Assembly (NCBI GenBank): GCA_937927895.1 | Contig: CALGKA010000013.1 | Location: forward strand, 87,644-151,643 | Reading direction: 5' to 3' | Length of the DNA stretch: 64,000 nucleotides | DNA from: an uncultured Granulosicoccaceae bacterium | Lineage (GTDB): Bacteria; Pseudomonadota; Gammaproteobacteria; Granulosicoccales; Granulosicoccaceae | Part shown: one piece after another, positions 44,159-53,045 of the stretch | Layout of the letters: the number at the start of each line of letters is the position of its first letter | Numbering within the stretch: the stretch's first letter is position 1 | The notes under the pieces: model-generated | What the model was told of the DNA's origin: nothing | What the model saw: the letters and a program-made list of their open reading frames with translations, nothing else | The model's database searches: none | Translations under genes and position numbers: made by a program

Positions 44159-44935
44159 CTATCGACCTTTCCAATTTGGGGTACGCTTAGCTAAGAACGC
44201 CTCAACACCTTCTTTGAAGTCTTCACTGGTATAACACTGAACGATCAGATCATCGTTTTCTATTTCGGCAGCTTTTACCCGTAGCCTACGTAGGCCTTCT
44301 TTGGTTGCTGAAATCGTTAGTGGTGCGTGGCCTTTCATTTGTTCTGCAAGCTCTTGTGCACGCTGTAGAGGTTCTGAGTGAATTTCAGAGATAAGCCCTA
44401 TCTGTTGCGCTTCAGCGCTTTGTATCAGGCGTGAGGTCAGTATTATTTCTTTCGTGCGAGCAGCCCCAATCAGATAAACAAGACGTGAAAGATTGGTAAT
44501 TGACAGGCAATTACCAAGGGTGCGAGCAATAGGGAAGCCGTACTTTAAATCGGCTGATGCAATACGGATATCACAACAGGCCGCTAGAGCCGCACCTCCA
44601 CCGGTACACGCACCTCTAATAGCGGCTATGCTTGGGATAGGTATTGATTCAAGCAGCCCCATGACGTGGTCCATTCGGCGTTCGTAATCCAAAGCGTCAT
44701 CAGCACTGGAAAGTTCACGGAACTTTGAGATATCAGTGCCCGCAGCAAACGCTTTGTCACCCGCACCTGTGATTATAAGTGCGTGAATACCGGCGTGATC
44801 TTTGATCAGTGATTCCGAAATGGCAGCTACGCTATCGTACATTTCAAACGTTAAGGCGTTGCGTGCCTCTGGCCGGTTGAAAACTAAAGTAGCGATACCG
44901 TTATCGACGCTATAATTGATGTCTTGATCTGGCAT
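44159..44935 (-). CDS. Enoyl-CoA hydratase/isomerase (crotonase) family protein
   Basis: A 258-residue crotonase-fold protein. The CoA and oxyanion-hole regions are clear: A-F-A-A-G-T-D-I-S (62-70) and G-A-C-T-G-G-G-A-A-L (108-117). The two glutamates used by true enoyl-CoA hydratases are missing. The G-G-G-C-E-L position reads G-G-G-A-A-L, and the P-E-I position reads P-I-A. It therefore is probably not a classical hydratase; isomerase, lyase or hydrolase activity on an acyl-CoA is possible. Single gene, no fatty-acid oxidation operon around it. Confidence 0.75.
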   Translation of the reverse strand: MPDQDINYSVDNGIATLVFNRPEARNALTFEMYDSVAAISESLIKDHAGIHALIITGAGDKAFAAGTDISKFRELSSADDALDYERRMDHVMGLLESIPIPSIAAIRGACTGGGAALAACCDIRIASADLKYGFPIARTLGNCLSITNLSRLVYLIGAARTKEIILTSRLIQSAEAQQIGLISEIHSEPLQRAQELAEQMKGHAPLTISATKEGLRRLRVKAAEIENDDLIVQCYTSEDFKEGVEAFLAKRTPNWKGR

Positions 44936-45029
44936 AGAGGCTCTATGGTTTCATTTGGAGGCTTGATAATGCCATTCTAAAGCAATGAGCTAAACACGGT
45001 CTGGTTGAGAATAGGTTAAAATAAGACCC

Positions 45030-45533
45030 ATGAATATTAATGCATTTGAGTCAAAGCAGGTAGCGTTTGAATTTAACTTGCCCATGGATGTGGTTATTGA
45101 GAATTTGCACCAACGGGTTGGTGATCCTAAGAATTCTGCTGGTCTAGGTGAGGGCATGGTGGGTAGTGTCAGTCAAAATGACACCTACATCTATCGCGGC
45201 GTGCCCGGTACTCGTAATTCGTTTCGTCCGACGTTCTACGGCAGCTTTACAGGCAGTGGGTCACAGACAGTACTAAAAGGCACTATTAGTCTCAACCGTG
45301 TGATCATAAAATTTATGTACATGTGGCTGGCTATAGTGGGTTTGGTGGGTGTTGCCACACTTGTTACAGTGCTAAGTAATCCCAATGCTTCTTGGCTGTC
45401 ATTGCTGCATATTTTTGTAATGGCCGCATTGGTGTACACCATGGTGTTGGTACTTAAAAATAAGTGTCAACCAGATATAGCTTGGCTTGAGGAAAAAATA
45501 ACGTCTGCCGTTGACAAGGGTGGCGTAAGTTAA
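45030..45533 (+). CDS. Uncharacterised membrane protein with two C-terminal helices
   Basis: A 167-residue protein. The first ~95 residues look like a soluble beta-rich domain (G-E-G-M-V-G-S-V-S and F-Y-G-S-F-T-G-S-G). Two hydrophobic helices follow (about 97-117 and 125-143). No family recognised. The next gene, a CitE-like lyase, starts three bases after its stop, so they are likely translated together. Confidence 0.6.
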   Translation: MNINAFESKQVAFEFNLPMDVVIENLHQRVGDPKNSAGLGEGMVGSVSQNDTYIYRGVPGTRNSFRPTFYGSFTGSGSQTVLKGTISLNRVIIKFMYMWLAIVGLVGVATLVTVLSNPNASWLSLLHIFVMAALVYTMVLVLKNKCQPDIAWLEEKITSAVDKGGVS

Positions 45534-45536
45534 GTG

Positions 45537-46424
45537 ATGCAAAACGCGGTTAAATCTTTAGCGCCACAGCGTTCAGCGTTATATGTGCCTGCCAATAATC
45601 GACGCGCGATTGATAAGGTAGAAAGCATTGATGCGGATTGGATTATTTTTGATCTGGAAGACTCTGTAGCACCGGAAAGTAAAGCCACTGCCAGGCAGGC
45701 CCTGGTCAATGCTTATAAAACAGCGACGTTTGGACGCAGCCAAACCGCTATTCGTTGCAATCAAGTGCATAGTGCTGACTTTGAATTAGATCTTGCGACA
45801 GTAGTAGAGTGTTGTCCTCAAGCGGTATTGTTGCCGAAAATATCCGCCGTCTCTGATATCGATAAATTTGCCCTGGACGCGACGTCTGCCGGGCTCGATT
45901 CTACTGTTAGTAGTTGGTTTATGATCGAGACTGCTCGCGGTATTGCACAGCTAGAAAGTATAGTGCGTCGTGGTGCTGAAATTCCCTGGCCATTGCAGAC
46001 GCTTGTGGTGGGTCATAACGACATTGCGAGTGAAACTCGTGTATCGCTTGATCATGAGAGGCGCTATTTAATACCTTGGCTAATGAGTATTGTTTTGCAG
46101 GCGAAACAGGCAGATCTTCAGGTGCTTGATAGTGTGTGGAACACATTCCGTGATCTAGACGGTTTTAAAGCGGAGGCCTTGCAAGCATTACAAATGGGCT
46201 TTGATGGAAAAACACTTATTCATCCGTCACAAGTGGAGCCTGCTAACAAAATATTTGCACCTTCGGCACAGCAACTTGAACACGCTCAACTACTGGTTGA
46301 TACCTTTGCCCAGCCTGCAAATGAAAATAAGAATGTGCTAAATATTAATGGTGAGATGTTTGAGCGCTTGCACTTACTACAAGCGCAGCAGCTACTCGAT
46401 AAATATAACTCTATTAAGAGTTAA
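45537..46424 (+). CDS. CitE-like CoA-ester lyase (HpcH/HpaI aldolase family)
   Basis: A 295-residue TIM-barrel lyase related to citrate lyase beta subunit and malyl-CoA lyase. It begins with R-S-A-L-Y-V-P-A-N-N (12-21) and shows the metal-proximal D-L-E-D-S-V at 39-44, R73 in A-I-R-C-N, the P-K-I segment, E of I-E-T-A-R-G-I, and L-I-H-P-S-Q. Expected reaction: Mg2+-dependent cleavage or synthesis of a beta-hydroxyacyl-CoA. The substrate cannot be read from the sequence. ATG at 45537; a GTG just before it would add one residue. Confidence 0.8.
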   Translation: MQNAVKSLAPQRSALYVPANNRRAIDKVESIDADWIIFDLEDSVAPESKATARQALVNAYKTATFGRSQTAIRCNQVHSADFELDLATVVECCPQAVLLPKISAVSDIDKFALDATSAGLDSTVSSWFMIETARGIAQLESIVRRGAEIPWPLQTLVVGHNDIASETRVSLDHERRYLIPWLMSIVLQAKQADLQVLDSVWNTFRDLDGFKAEALQALQMGFDGKTLIHPSQVEPANKIFAPSAQQLEHAQLLVDTFAQPANENKNVLNINGEMFERLHLLQAQQLLDKYNSIKS

Positions 46425-46436
46425 ATTGCTTAAGAG

Positions 46437-46958
46437 TTAGTTACTCTGCGCCCTGTATTCCCAAGGCGGCTGTACTTCAGCATTGTCCCATAAGCCTATT
46501 TTGCTCCGTCTAGCCTGTGATTCTGCTTTGTTGTAGGCGCGCCGATTAGTACGTGTTTGTTCGTCTTTATATTTTGTGTAGTACCAGGCGTGCCCGGCTC
46601 TCAACATTTCAAGATTAATATCACGGTCATTGTGCTTAATGACACATATATTGCGGCGATATTTATCGAGCTTATTGCATTGAGCCAGTACTTCCCGATT
46701 GAGTATTAAGCTGCGAAGATAATTACGCGATTCCAGCCCTTGGCTTTGTTTTATTTCTGGCGCATCGATAGCTGCCAGCCTTACGATTATTCTCTTTTCG
46801 CCCGCAGGGGAAATATGCACAGAATCACCATCGTGTACTTTGGTGACACGGCCAGTAATCTCTTTGGTGACGGGTAAGCCGCCTTGGCATCCAGCGAATA
46901 ACAAAACCCATAACGCAGTGATTGTGGTTTGTGATTTCTTATTTTTTAGAGACGACAT
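46437..46958 (-). CDS. Thermonuclease-family (SNase-like) lipoprotein
   Basis: With the ATG at 46958 this is a 173-residue protein with a lipoprotein signal, W-V-L-L-F-A-G-C. An upstream ATG at 47009 would give a 190-residue form with an odd double-hydrophobic N-terminus. The staphylococcal nuclease fold shows V-T-K-V-H-D-G-D-S, R-L-A-A-I-D-A-P-E (equivalents of catalytic Arg35 and Glu43) and Y-R-R (Arg87). It likely cuts DNA or RNA in the envelope. Its stop is 12 bases from that of the convergent lyase gene. Confidence 0.8.
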   Translation of the reverse strand: MSSLKNKKSQTTITALWVLLFAGCQGGLPVTKEITGRVTKVHDGDSVHISPAGEKRIIVRLAAIDAPEIKQSQGLESRNYLRSLILNREVLAQCNKLDKYRRNICVIKHNDRDINLEMLRAGHAWYYTKYKDEQTRTNRRAYNKAESQARRSKIGLWDNAEVQPPWEYRAQSN

Positions 46959-47009
46959 TTCTAGTGGCAGGATTAGAGGCTGTGTGAATTGGGCATAAAT
47001 TAATGGCAA

Positions 47010-47408
47010 TTATGATTGCGTTGTGCCAATTATACAGCGCAGTTGTCAAAGGAATATCGTGTTTTGTCTATACCAGGTTATGTACTATCGCTACAGCAAT
47101 GCACGCAATCAAGATCTGTATTCTAATTACATTGAGTTTCGTGGAGACGTTATTCATTCTGTGAACCCTTGGTGATCAATTATTTATAGTTCATTTTGGC
47201 GTTAAAACCAGTCATTGTAGGGGCTCAAAAGCAGGTAAAGTCTGTGCAATCATGATGAAAAATACGCAGCGACCGGCAAGCGCCTGCAGCTTCGGTGTTG
47301 GTTTCAGCGCTGTTTGATCGAAATGATCTAATCTAGAATGATTGGTATTAGTATTGCGCGTATATCAAGGCGCAAAGTTCTGGCTCTAAAGTTCGCGGCG
47401 AGGTCAAG
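47010..47408. other. Intergenic region between nuclease and XRE-regulator genes
   Basis: About 400 bases between divergent genes. No gene, terminator or repeat is evident. Confidence 0.35.
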
Positions 47409-48164
47409 ATGTCTGAAGTTAATCAAATCATAGAAACTCTGAAACAACTGCTTAAAGAGAACAATGTTACTCAGTATGATGTAGCTGCTGAGTTGAACCT
47501 TGGTGTCGCCCGGGTAAAGCAAATGTTCTCCAATCAAGATATAAGCATCAGTCGGCTTTCTGTGATTTGCAATGAATGCTTAGGTATGGAAATAGCCGAT
47601 CTAACGCAAATAACTCAGGATCGGCAAAAGTACATAGAAAGCCTGACGGAAAAACAGGAACAACAGCTGATATCCGATGAACGGCTGCTGGTGGTATCAG
47701 TATCAGTGATGAACAACTGGACCCCGGACGAAATTGTTGAACGCTACGATATCTCGATGCGTGAATGCCAAAAGTACCTAAAAACGTTGGAGAAGCTAAA
47801 GCTTATTAGTGTGCGAAGTAATGGCCACGTTAAATTATTGATCAATCGGAATTTTAAGTGGATTCCCAAAGGCCCGCTAGACACTTTCTTCAGACAGCAT
47901 GTTCAAAGTGACTTCCTGGATTCCAAGTTTGATGGCCAGAATGAAGTCAGGCTATTCAGAACAGGTATGTTGACCGAGCAGTCAGCTGATGAGTTGATCA
48001 AAAAAATTGAAAAACTCACTGCAGAGTTTGTTGAGCTTAACCAAGCTGATACAAAGCTCGAGCTAAAGCACCGTCTAGGCTATAGCTTTGTGGTCGCGTT
48101 ACGACCATGGTTGATGCCGACATTCACAAAATTATTGCGGCATACGCCGCCTAAAGAAGATTAG
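47409..48164 (+). CDS. XRE-type helix-turn-helix regulator with a conserved unknown C-terminal domain
   Basis: A 251-residue protein. Residues about 8-65 form a Cro/C1-type HTH (Q-Y-D-V-A-A-E-L-N-L-G-V-A-R-V-K-Q-M-F). A second winged-helix-like part follows at about 90-140 (V-E-R-Y-D-I-S-M-R-E-C-Q-K-Y-L-K-T-L-E-K-L). The last 100 residues are helical and charged. Such proteins occur as lone regulators in many gammaproteobacteria; no target is assigned. Its stop is 11 bases from that of the amine-oxidase-like gene. Confidence 0.7.
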   Translation: MSEVNQIIETLKQLLKENNVTQYDVAAELNLGVARVKQMFSNQDISISRLSVICNECLGMEIADLTQITQDRQKYIESLTEKQEQQLISDERLLVVSVSVMNNWTPDEIVERYDISMRECQKYLKTLEKLKLISVRSNGHVKLLINRNFKWIPKGPLDTFFRQHVQSDFLDSKFDGQNEVRLFRTGMLTEQSADELIKKIEKLTAEFVELNQADTKLELKHRLGYSFVVALRPWLMPTFTKLLRHTPPKED

Positions 48165-48174
48165 CCATCGAAGC

Positions 48175-49104
48175 TTAAGGATTAATAACCCGCACACGCG
48201 GCCCTGAAGAATGCCATTTGAGGCTTCCCTCAATGGCGGCGTGATCAAGATGGCTGATGTACCATAAAACAACATCTTCTCGATCGATACTTTCGCTATT
48301 GTTGAATAGATCGCCTATTTCCCCGCGAGCTCCCCATCGCCAATTGCCGGTTTCAGCGTTGTACCACTTACGTACGGCAACATCCCACTGAGAAAATTCA
48401 TCTGGAAAACCGTCGTCCGGGCCAGGTATTAGTTCAACTCTTAAGCCGGTTTCAGCGTCTTGGATAGTCCAGTAGTTGGTATCAGCTGTGCGATCATTAA
48501 ATTCAGAAGTTTGTAAGTCGCCAGTATTCTTAAATACTTGATCGTTCTCCGGACCGTCGATATCAAAATCAAAAATCCATTGCGCATGATGACGATGATC
48601 AGTGATGCATTGCAAGCCGCGACTGAATATTAATGAATCAAAGAAACCATTGTTGCTAAATATATAGCTCTGATAAATTTCATATTCACCGATTTTGGCG
48701 TTAATACCGAGTTCGAGGAACTCATTGCCATTTTGGGTGTAAGTACGGCTACATAGTTCATTTGCATTACAGCTTTCATAGGGTTCAGGCAGATCAATGG
48801 GTACAAAGGTATCTTTCCAAAGGATGTCACCGTAAGGGCCACATACGTCGTTGTCATATTCAACACGCATGACAGGGAATGAAACACGCCCGATAATCAT
48901 CTGGTTTTTAAATTTTATGTTTTTGAGCGCAAGGCCTCCAGCGCTCTCTGTAGAGTATGAAAAATTCCAGTCTAGCCAGGTTATATCACCGCGTTCTGCA
49001 AATGCATTTACCATCGGTAGAATGGTCAGCGCTAATACCAATGCACCGTGCGCGAAAAAGCGTTCTAGCTTTATAGTAGTTTGCCAATTAAAGAATATAT
49101 TCAT
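48175..49104 (-). CDS. Exported protein resembling the catalytic domain of copper amine oxidase
   Basis: A 309-residue protein with a Sec signal (about 17-36, cleavage after N-A-F-A). The mature part follows the copper amine oxidase catalytic domain in order. I-G-E-Y-E-I-Y (138-144) matches the G-N-Y-D/E-Y site where the tyrosine becomes topaquinone (Y141). H-R-H (170-172) matches the Cu-binding H-x-H before D-I-D-G-P-E-N (181-187), and V-V-L-W-Y-I-S-H-L-D-H (278-288) matches the strand with the third Cu ligand (H288). True enzymes are about 640-750 residues in one chain. Here the domain stands alone, is shorter, and has Glu instead of Asn before the tyrosine. Activity is therefore uncertain. 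Confidence 0.6.
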   Translation of the reverse strand: MNIFFNWQTTIKLERFFAHGALVLALTILPMVNAFAERGDITWLDWNFSYSTESAGGLALKNIKFKNQMIIGRVSFPVMRVEYDNDVCGPYGDILWKDTFVPIDLPEPYESCNANELCSRTYTQNGNEFLELGINAKIGEYEIYQSYIFSNNGFFDSLIFSRGLQCITDHRHHAQWIFDFDIDGPENDQVFKNTGDLQTSEFNDRTADTNYWTIQDAETGLRVELIPGPDDGFPDEFSQWDVAVRKWYNAETGNWRWGARGEIGDLFNNSESIDREDVVLWYISHLDHAAIEGSLKWHSSGPRVRVINP

Positions 49105-49106
49105 AG

Positions 49107-49925
49107 CTACTGCATAGATCCGCTGTACTCAACGGTTAAATTACTAAGATTAACCAATGCTCGATAGTGAGGTGCAGCACCTTTACCTGGACCAAAGGTG
49201 ACATAAAGTTTGCGACTCTGGAAAAAATGTTTGCCGTTTTCTGCTACTTCTGCAGCCGTTGGATAAGCCAATATGGCAGTTCCGATTAATACCTTATGAT
49301 GGCTGAAACCTTGTTTCTCTAGTGCATTACTTGCTAGAGCGATGGCTCTTTTTACTTCTAATTGGGATTCTGGTGGCTGGTAGTCAGTGGCGTAAGTTAA
49401 TGTATAGCTGATTGGCTGCGCGGTTTTTCTGTCAGCTAAGTAACTAGCGGTGAGTACTTTGTTGCTGTCGTACAAAAAAAACTCTGTTTCAACTTTAACC
49501 AGATTGTTCGATTTGTCTTTAATTGTGTGACTTGCCAGTGTGGCATGGCGACCTGTCAAGTGAGCAGTTATTTTTCGATCAAGCAGTATTGCCCGCTCAG
49601 CGTTGTCTTTTTCTGAGGTTTGCGGTTGCGTTTGTAGATTAATAACGTTTGTAACGTCTAGCGGCTGAGGTGGCCAAATATCGTCAGTAGAATTAGTAAA
49701 TTTTACTCTGATGGTTTGATCGATGGCCGGTTCTGTCGGAAGTCCTATTGGCTGGACTGGTGTTTGGTCTGAGTGTTGATGCTGATCAGGATTGGACACA
49801 GGCAAATCCGTATTGTTATTGCAGCTAGCAAGAAACACAACTAGCACAATTGCTATGATCGCGATAGTTCGAAAGACAAGGCGCTTTTTTATCTTTGCCT
49901 GATGATCTGTATATTGCTTTGACAT
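49107..49925 (-). CDS. Lipoprotein resembling the N-terminal (N2/N3) region of copper amine oxidase
   Basis: A 272-residue protein (ATG 49925; a GTG 12 bases upstream is possible). A membrane-like segment ends V-F-L-A-S-C, a lipobox. A P/D/Q/H-rich spacer follows, and then a domain with L-E-V-K-R-A-I-A-L-A-S-N-A-L-E near the middle and R-A-L-V-N-L-S-N-L-T-V-E-Y near the end. The last resembles the (E/R)-A-x-V-D-L strand of amine oxidase N3 domains. It ends two bases before the catalytic-domain-like gene, so the pair is one operon. Both are exported separately, so this is not a simple frameshift. Confidence 0.5.
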   Translation of the reverse strand: MSKQYTDHQAKIKKRLVFRTIAIIAIVLVVFLASCNNNTDLPVSNPDQHQHSDQTPVQPIGLPTEPAIDQTIRVKFTNSTDDIWPPQPLDVTNVINLQTQPQTSEKDNAERAILLDRKITAHLTGRHATLASHTIKDKSNNLVKVETEFFLYDSNKVLTASYLADRKTAQPISYTLTYATDYQPPESQLEVKRAIALASNALEKQGFSHHKVLIGTAILAYPTAAEVAENGKHFFQSRKLYVTFGPGKGAAPHYRALVNLSNLTVEYSGSMQ

Positions 49926-50048
49926 GTCTTCTTTCACGGCTTGAGATGCCTTTAAATAATCGCTGAACAGTAAGTGATTTTATATATGCAAGGTTTACTG
50001 TTATGAGTCATTAGTCATTAGTCATTAGCTATAAGTTATCAACTATCG

Positions 50049-51026
50049 TTATCGCCACGCAGCACCCATAAACAGTGATTGTCCGCGGGCGGTGAAATAG
50101 ACATTAAGCAATGCCCAAATTCCGCCAGCTTGTTGCATTCTGTTACTACCGCTGCTTTTCTTATAACTCATTAAAGCTAATGGTGCTTGCCATAGCAATA
50201 GCTGAAGTATTGCCCACCAAGGTGAGATAACCCCGAAAACAGACAGTAACACCGTAATTATCAGCGTAATAATGGCGATTATCTGTACCAATGGAAAAAG
50301 TATGCTGGGTAGTTCTGACAATGAAAAGCCATGTTTTCTTAAGCTTTCAATATTGCTAACGCTTCGCCAACGCTCTTTGCTGTAAAACCGTTTTACGTTC
50401 TCAGCTTCACCATGGTGTATTGCTTGTATGCTTGGGTCACAGACTATGTCGCTGTTTTCTTTTAGGCGAGTACAAAGGTCGTAGTCTTCGCATGTTACTA
50501 GGCTTGTATCGAAGCCATTGACTTCCGTAAATGCATCACGGCGGACAAAAAGATTCATTGATTCAAGCCATTCAGCTGATCGTGGTGGATCAGACGGTGA
50601 TCCCTTCCTTCTGATTTGATACCAACATTGTTGTACCCATGTAGATTGTGCGGGAATTCCCGGGGGGCTACCAAAGCATTTAATATCAGGGTTATTGATA
50701 TACGGCACAATAGAGTCGAACCAATCGTATAGAACGGTACAATCTGAATCAATAAAGGCGAGTATCTGACCCTTGGCATGTTCAGCTCCAAAGTTACGCA
50801 GGCCCGCGACGGTTATGTCTGGAACTATGAATACAGTTGCTTCAAACTTTTTTGCTATATTGACGGTGTTATCTTCAGAGCCGTTATCAATAACCAGTAT
50901 TTCATAGCTCACATCTATTGAGCGTGCATCATGGATTGAGCGCAGACACGCTTCTAAATTAAGCGCGTCGTTTTTAACCGGAATGATTATGGAAAGGCTG
51001 ATCACTTGAAATTGGTATCCAAGCAT
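50049..51026 (-). CDS. Family 2 glycosyltransferase, membrane-anchored
   Basis: A 325-residue GT-A glycosyltransferase. It has L-S-I-I-I-P-V-K-N-D at the start, I-L-V-I-D-N-G-S-E-D-N-T, the metal-binding D-S-D (in F-I-D-S-D-C) and an E-D-Y-D-L catalytic-region motif. Two or three hydrophobic segments lie at about 240-300, so it is anchored in the inner membrane with the active site in the cytoplasm. The acceptor sugar or lipid is unknown. It is upstream of the amine-oxidase-like pair on the same strand, 112 bases away. Confidence 0.82.
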   Translation of the reverse strand: MLGYQFQVISLSIIIPVKNDALNLEACLRSIHDARSIDVSYEILVIDNGSEDNTVNIAKKFEATVFIVPDITVAGLRNFGAEHAKGQILAFIDSDCTVLYDWFDSIVPYINNPDIKCFGSPPGIPAQSTWVQQCWYQIRRKGSPSDPPRSAEWLESMNLFVRRDAFTEVNGFDTSLVTCEDYDLCTRLKENSDIVCDPSIQAIHHGEAENVKRFYSKERWRSVSNIESLRKHGFSLSELPSILFPLVQIIAIITLIITVLLSVFGVISPWWAILQLLLWQAPLALMSYKKSSGSNRMQQAGGIWALLNVYFTARGQSLFMGAAWR

Positions 51027-51275
51027 ACTAAACGCTACACAAACTTGTGCTCAGCTGTATGCTTTTTGCAGAGAGAAATATCTGCCGGATTATACACCTG
51101 TGATTGGCTTGACAGCTTGAATGTGATCACAGCCAGCACGAACGGTGGCGGTTGATCAGGGCTGCAATTGCAAACAATGAGCTATTGCACAAAAGGATGT
51201 GGTTGCCGGAACTTTCCTTACTGACAACCACGTCACAGATCCGTTTACATGGGCTAATTACCCGGACAATTGTTA

Positions 51276-52289
51276 CTAATCGTAACCGACAATATCCGCC
51301 ATTTTCACAGCGTCTGAGCGATGCTTTGCGATCTCCGCTAACGGTAGAGAATCGGTTTTAAATGTTCCCCATGATTTAACAAGATCAGACCAGGAAACAT
51401 CTGCCTTCACAGGGTATTCATAGTTGGTTTCAGCGTAAATACTTTGCGCTTTATCGGAAGACATGAACTCAATCAGTTTGATGGCTTCGTCGCGATTAGG
51501 CGAACCAGCAGTAAGTGAAACACCACTGATGTTCATGTGTGTTCCGCGATTTGATTGATTAGGAAAGATTATATTGACTGATTCAGCCCATTTTATTTGT
51601 TCTTCATCAGCCAGCATTTTGCCTATATAGTAGCTGTTAATAATGGCGATATCGCATTCGCCTTGTTGTATTGCTTTAACCTGCGCACGATCATTGCCCT
51701 GCGGTTTTCGTGCAAGGTTATTTTTAACTCCGCTTAACCAGGCTGTGGCACGCTCTAATCCATGGTGTGCAATGATGGAAGCACTTAACGCTACCATATA
51801 GGTGTGCTTACCACTGCGGGTGCACACCTGTGACTTAAATTCATCTTTTGCGAGATCTTCGTAGTCTTTGATTGTGCTGGCATCAACTCGGTCTTTAGAG
51901 GCAACAATTAACCGTGCGCGGCTTGAAAGGCCAAACCAATGACCGGATGGATCACGAAATTCAGCGGGAATATTTTGGCTTAATGTGTCGCTGCTTATGG
52001 CTTGTGTTAAGCCCAGATCTACCGCCTGGTAAAGAGGGCCGCTATCAGTGGTAAGGAGTAGATCAGCAGGGCTATTGCGTCCCTCGTTTTGTAACCGTTC
52101 GACCAACCCGTTTTTAGCGAAAACAGAGTTTACTTTTATTCCTGTCTCTTCAGTGAAGGCTGTAAATATCGGCTCGATTAAAAATGACTGACGATATGAG
52201 TACACATTGACGTCTGCGAATGAGGTGATGGGCACAGCGACTGCACAGGCAGCGCATACGCTAAGCAATCTGCTCTTTAGGGTGGTCAT
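51276..52289 (-). CDS. Ferric iron ABC transporter substrate-binding protein (FbpA/FutA-like)
   Basis: A 337-residue periplasmic binding protein with a signal peptide (cleavage after S-F-A). It begins V-N-V-Y-S-Y-R-Q-S-F-L, has A-D-L-L-L-T-T-D-S-G near 77, and carries the double tyrosine I-N-S-Y-Y-I-G-K typical for Fe3+ coordination. A near-consensus Fur box is just upstream, so it should be made under iron limitation. The permease and ATPase genes are not next to it. Confidence 0.88.
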   Translation of the reverse strand: MTTLKSRLLSVCAACAVAVPITSFADVNVYSYRQSFLIEPIFTAFTEETGIKVNSVFAKNGLVERLQNEGRNSPADLLLTTDSGPLYQAVDLGLTQAISSDTLSQNIPAEFRDPSGHWFGLSSRARLIVASKDRVDASTIKDYEDLAKDEFKSQVCTRSGKHTYMVALSASIIAHHGLERATAWLSGVKNNLARKPQGNDRAQVKAIQQGECDIAIINSYYIGKMLADEEQIKWAESVNIIFPNQSNRGTHMNISGVSLTAGSPNRDEAIKLIEFMSSDKAQSIYAETNYEYPVKADVSWSDLVKSWGTFKTDSLPLAEIAKHRSDAVKMADIVGYD

Positions 52290-52330
52290 GGATGGCTATC
52301 CTTGAGAGTATTAGTATTGTTAATGAGAAG

Positions 52331-52349
52331 GATAATGAGAATCATTCTC
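52331..52349. promoter_or_regulatory. Fur box
   Basis: GATAATGAGAATCATTCTC matches the 19-bp Fur consensus GATAATGATAATCATTATC at 17 positions. It lies 42 bases upstream of the iron-binding protein ATG and about 80 bases upstream of the HAD gene, so either or both may be iron-regulated. Confidence 0.85.
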
Positions 52350-52429
52350 ATTGTCAATTGGCTTTGCCATTTATTTGGTCCAGTGATGAACTACACTATC
52401 GCCCTATCTTTTGTCTGAGAATATTTTCA

Positions 52430-53023
52430 ATGATCGCACTTTGGGATCTTGGCAATGTAGCCGTACAGTGGAATCCTGAGAAAATTCTCACGATGCTGAA
52501 TTGGCCCAGCGATAAAACCGCGACGGTCAAGCAGTCGCTATTTGAAAGCAGTTTGTGGCTTGATCTTGATCAAGGGCTGACGACGGAGCCGGAGGTTGCC
52601 ACCTTACTGGCCAAAGAAACTATCCTTACCGTTGATGAAGTAATCCAGTGCTTTGAAACTGTGCGTCAGTCACTGGTTGATTTTCCGCGTTCAATAGAGC
52701 TAATTCATGACATGAAGGCGGCGCAAATACCGCTCTATGTTTTGTCGAATATGTCTACCGTTAATGCGGCCTACCTGCGGCAGCGAGACTACTTCAATCT
52801 GTTTGATGGCATAGTTATTTCCGCAGAGGAAAAATTAATCAAACCTGATGTCGCATTGTTTCAAGTAGTGCTTGATCGGTATCAGATAGATGCCACTGAA
52901 ATGTTATTCATTGACGATAGCCTGCCAAATGTTCAAGCTTCACAGTCACTTGGAATGCAAGCTGTACACTTTAAAGGCAGCGATAATTGTTACGCTGACA
53001 TTCGACAGCATTTTAGGCTATAA
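52430..53023 (+). CDS. HAD-superfamily phosphatase, YihX-like
   Basis: A 197-residue HAD-IA hydrolase. The nucleophile motif is W-D-L-G-N-V (D6), in which the second Asp of D-x-D is Gly, as in YihX-type sugar phosphatases. V-L-S-N-M-S (motif II), I-K-P-D (motif III) and F-I-D-D-S (motif IV) follow. The start is the ATG at 52430, because the upstream open frame (from 52292) runs across the Fur box and shows no similarity. The substrate is probably a small sugar or organic phosphate. Confidence 0.82.
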   Translation: MIALWDLGNVAVQWNPEKILTMLNWPSDKTATVKQSLFESSLWLDLDQGLTTEPEVATLLAKETILTVDEVIQCFETVRQSLVDFPRSIELIHDMKAAQIPLYVLSNMSTVNAAYLRQRDYFNLFDGIVISAEEKLIKPDVALFQVVLDRYQIDATEMLFIDDSLPNVQASQSLGMQAVHFKGSDNCYADIRQHFRL

Positions 53024-53045
53024 CGTTTGTTGCTACAGGGGCAAG

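Noticed and set aside
52292..52429. N-terminal extension of the HAD phosphatase
   Set aside because: It would run across the Fur box and the conserved start M-I-A-L-W-D-L-G-N is at 52430.
52890..53045. N-terminal extension of lspA overlapping the HAD gene
   Set aside because: The conserved protein starts at GTG 53046, which has AGGGG before it.
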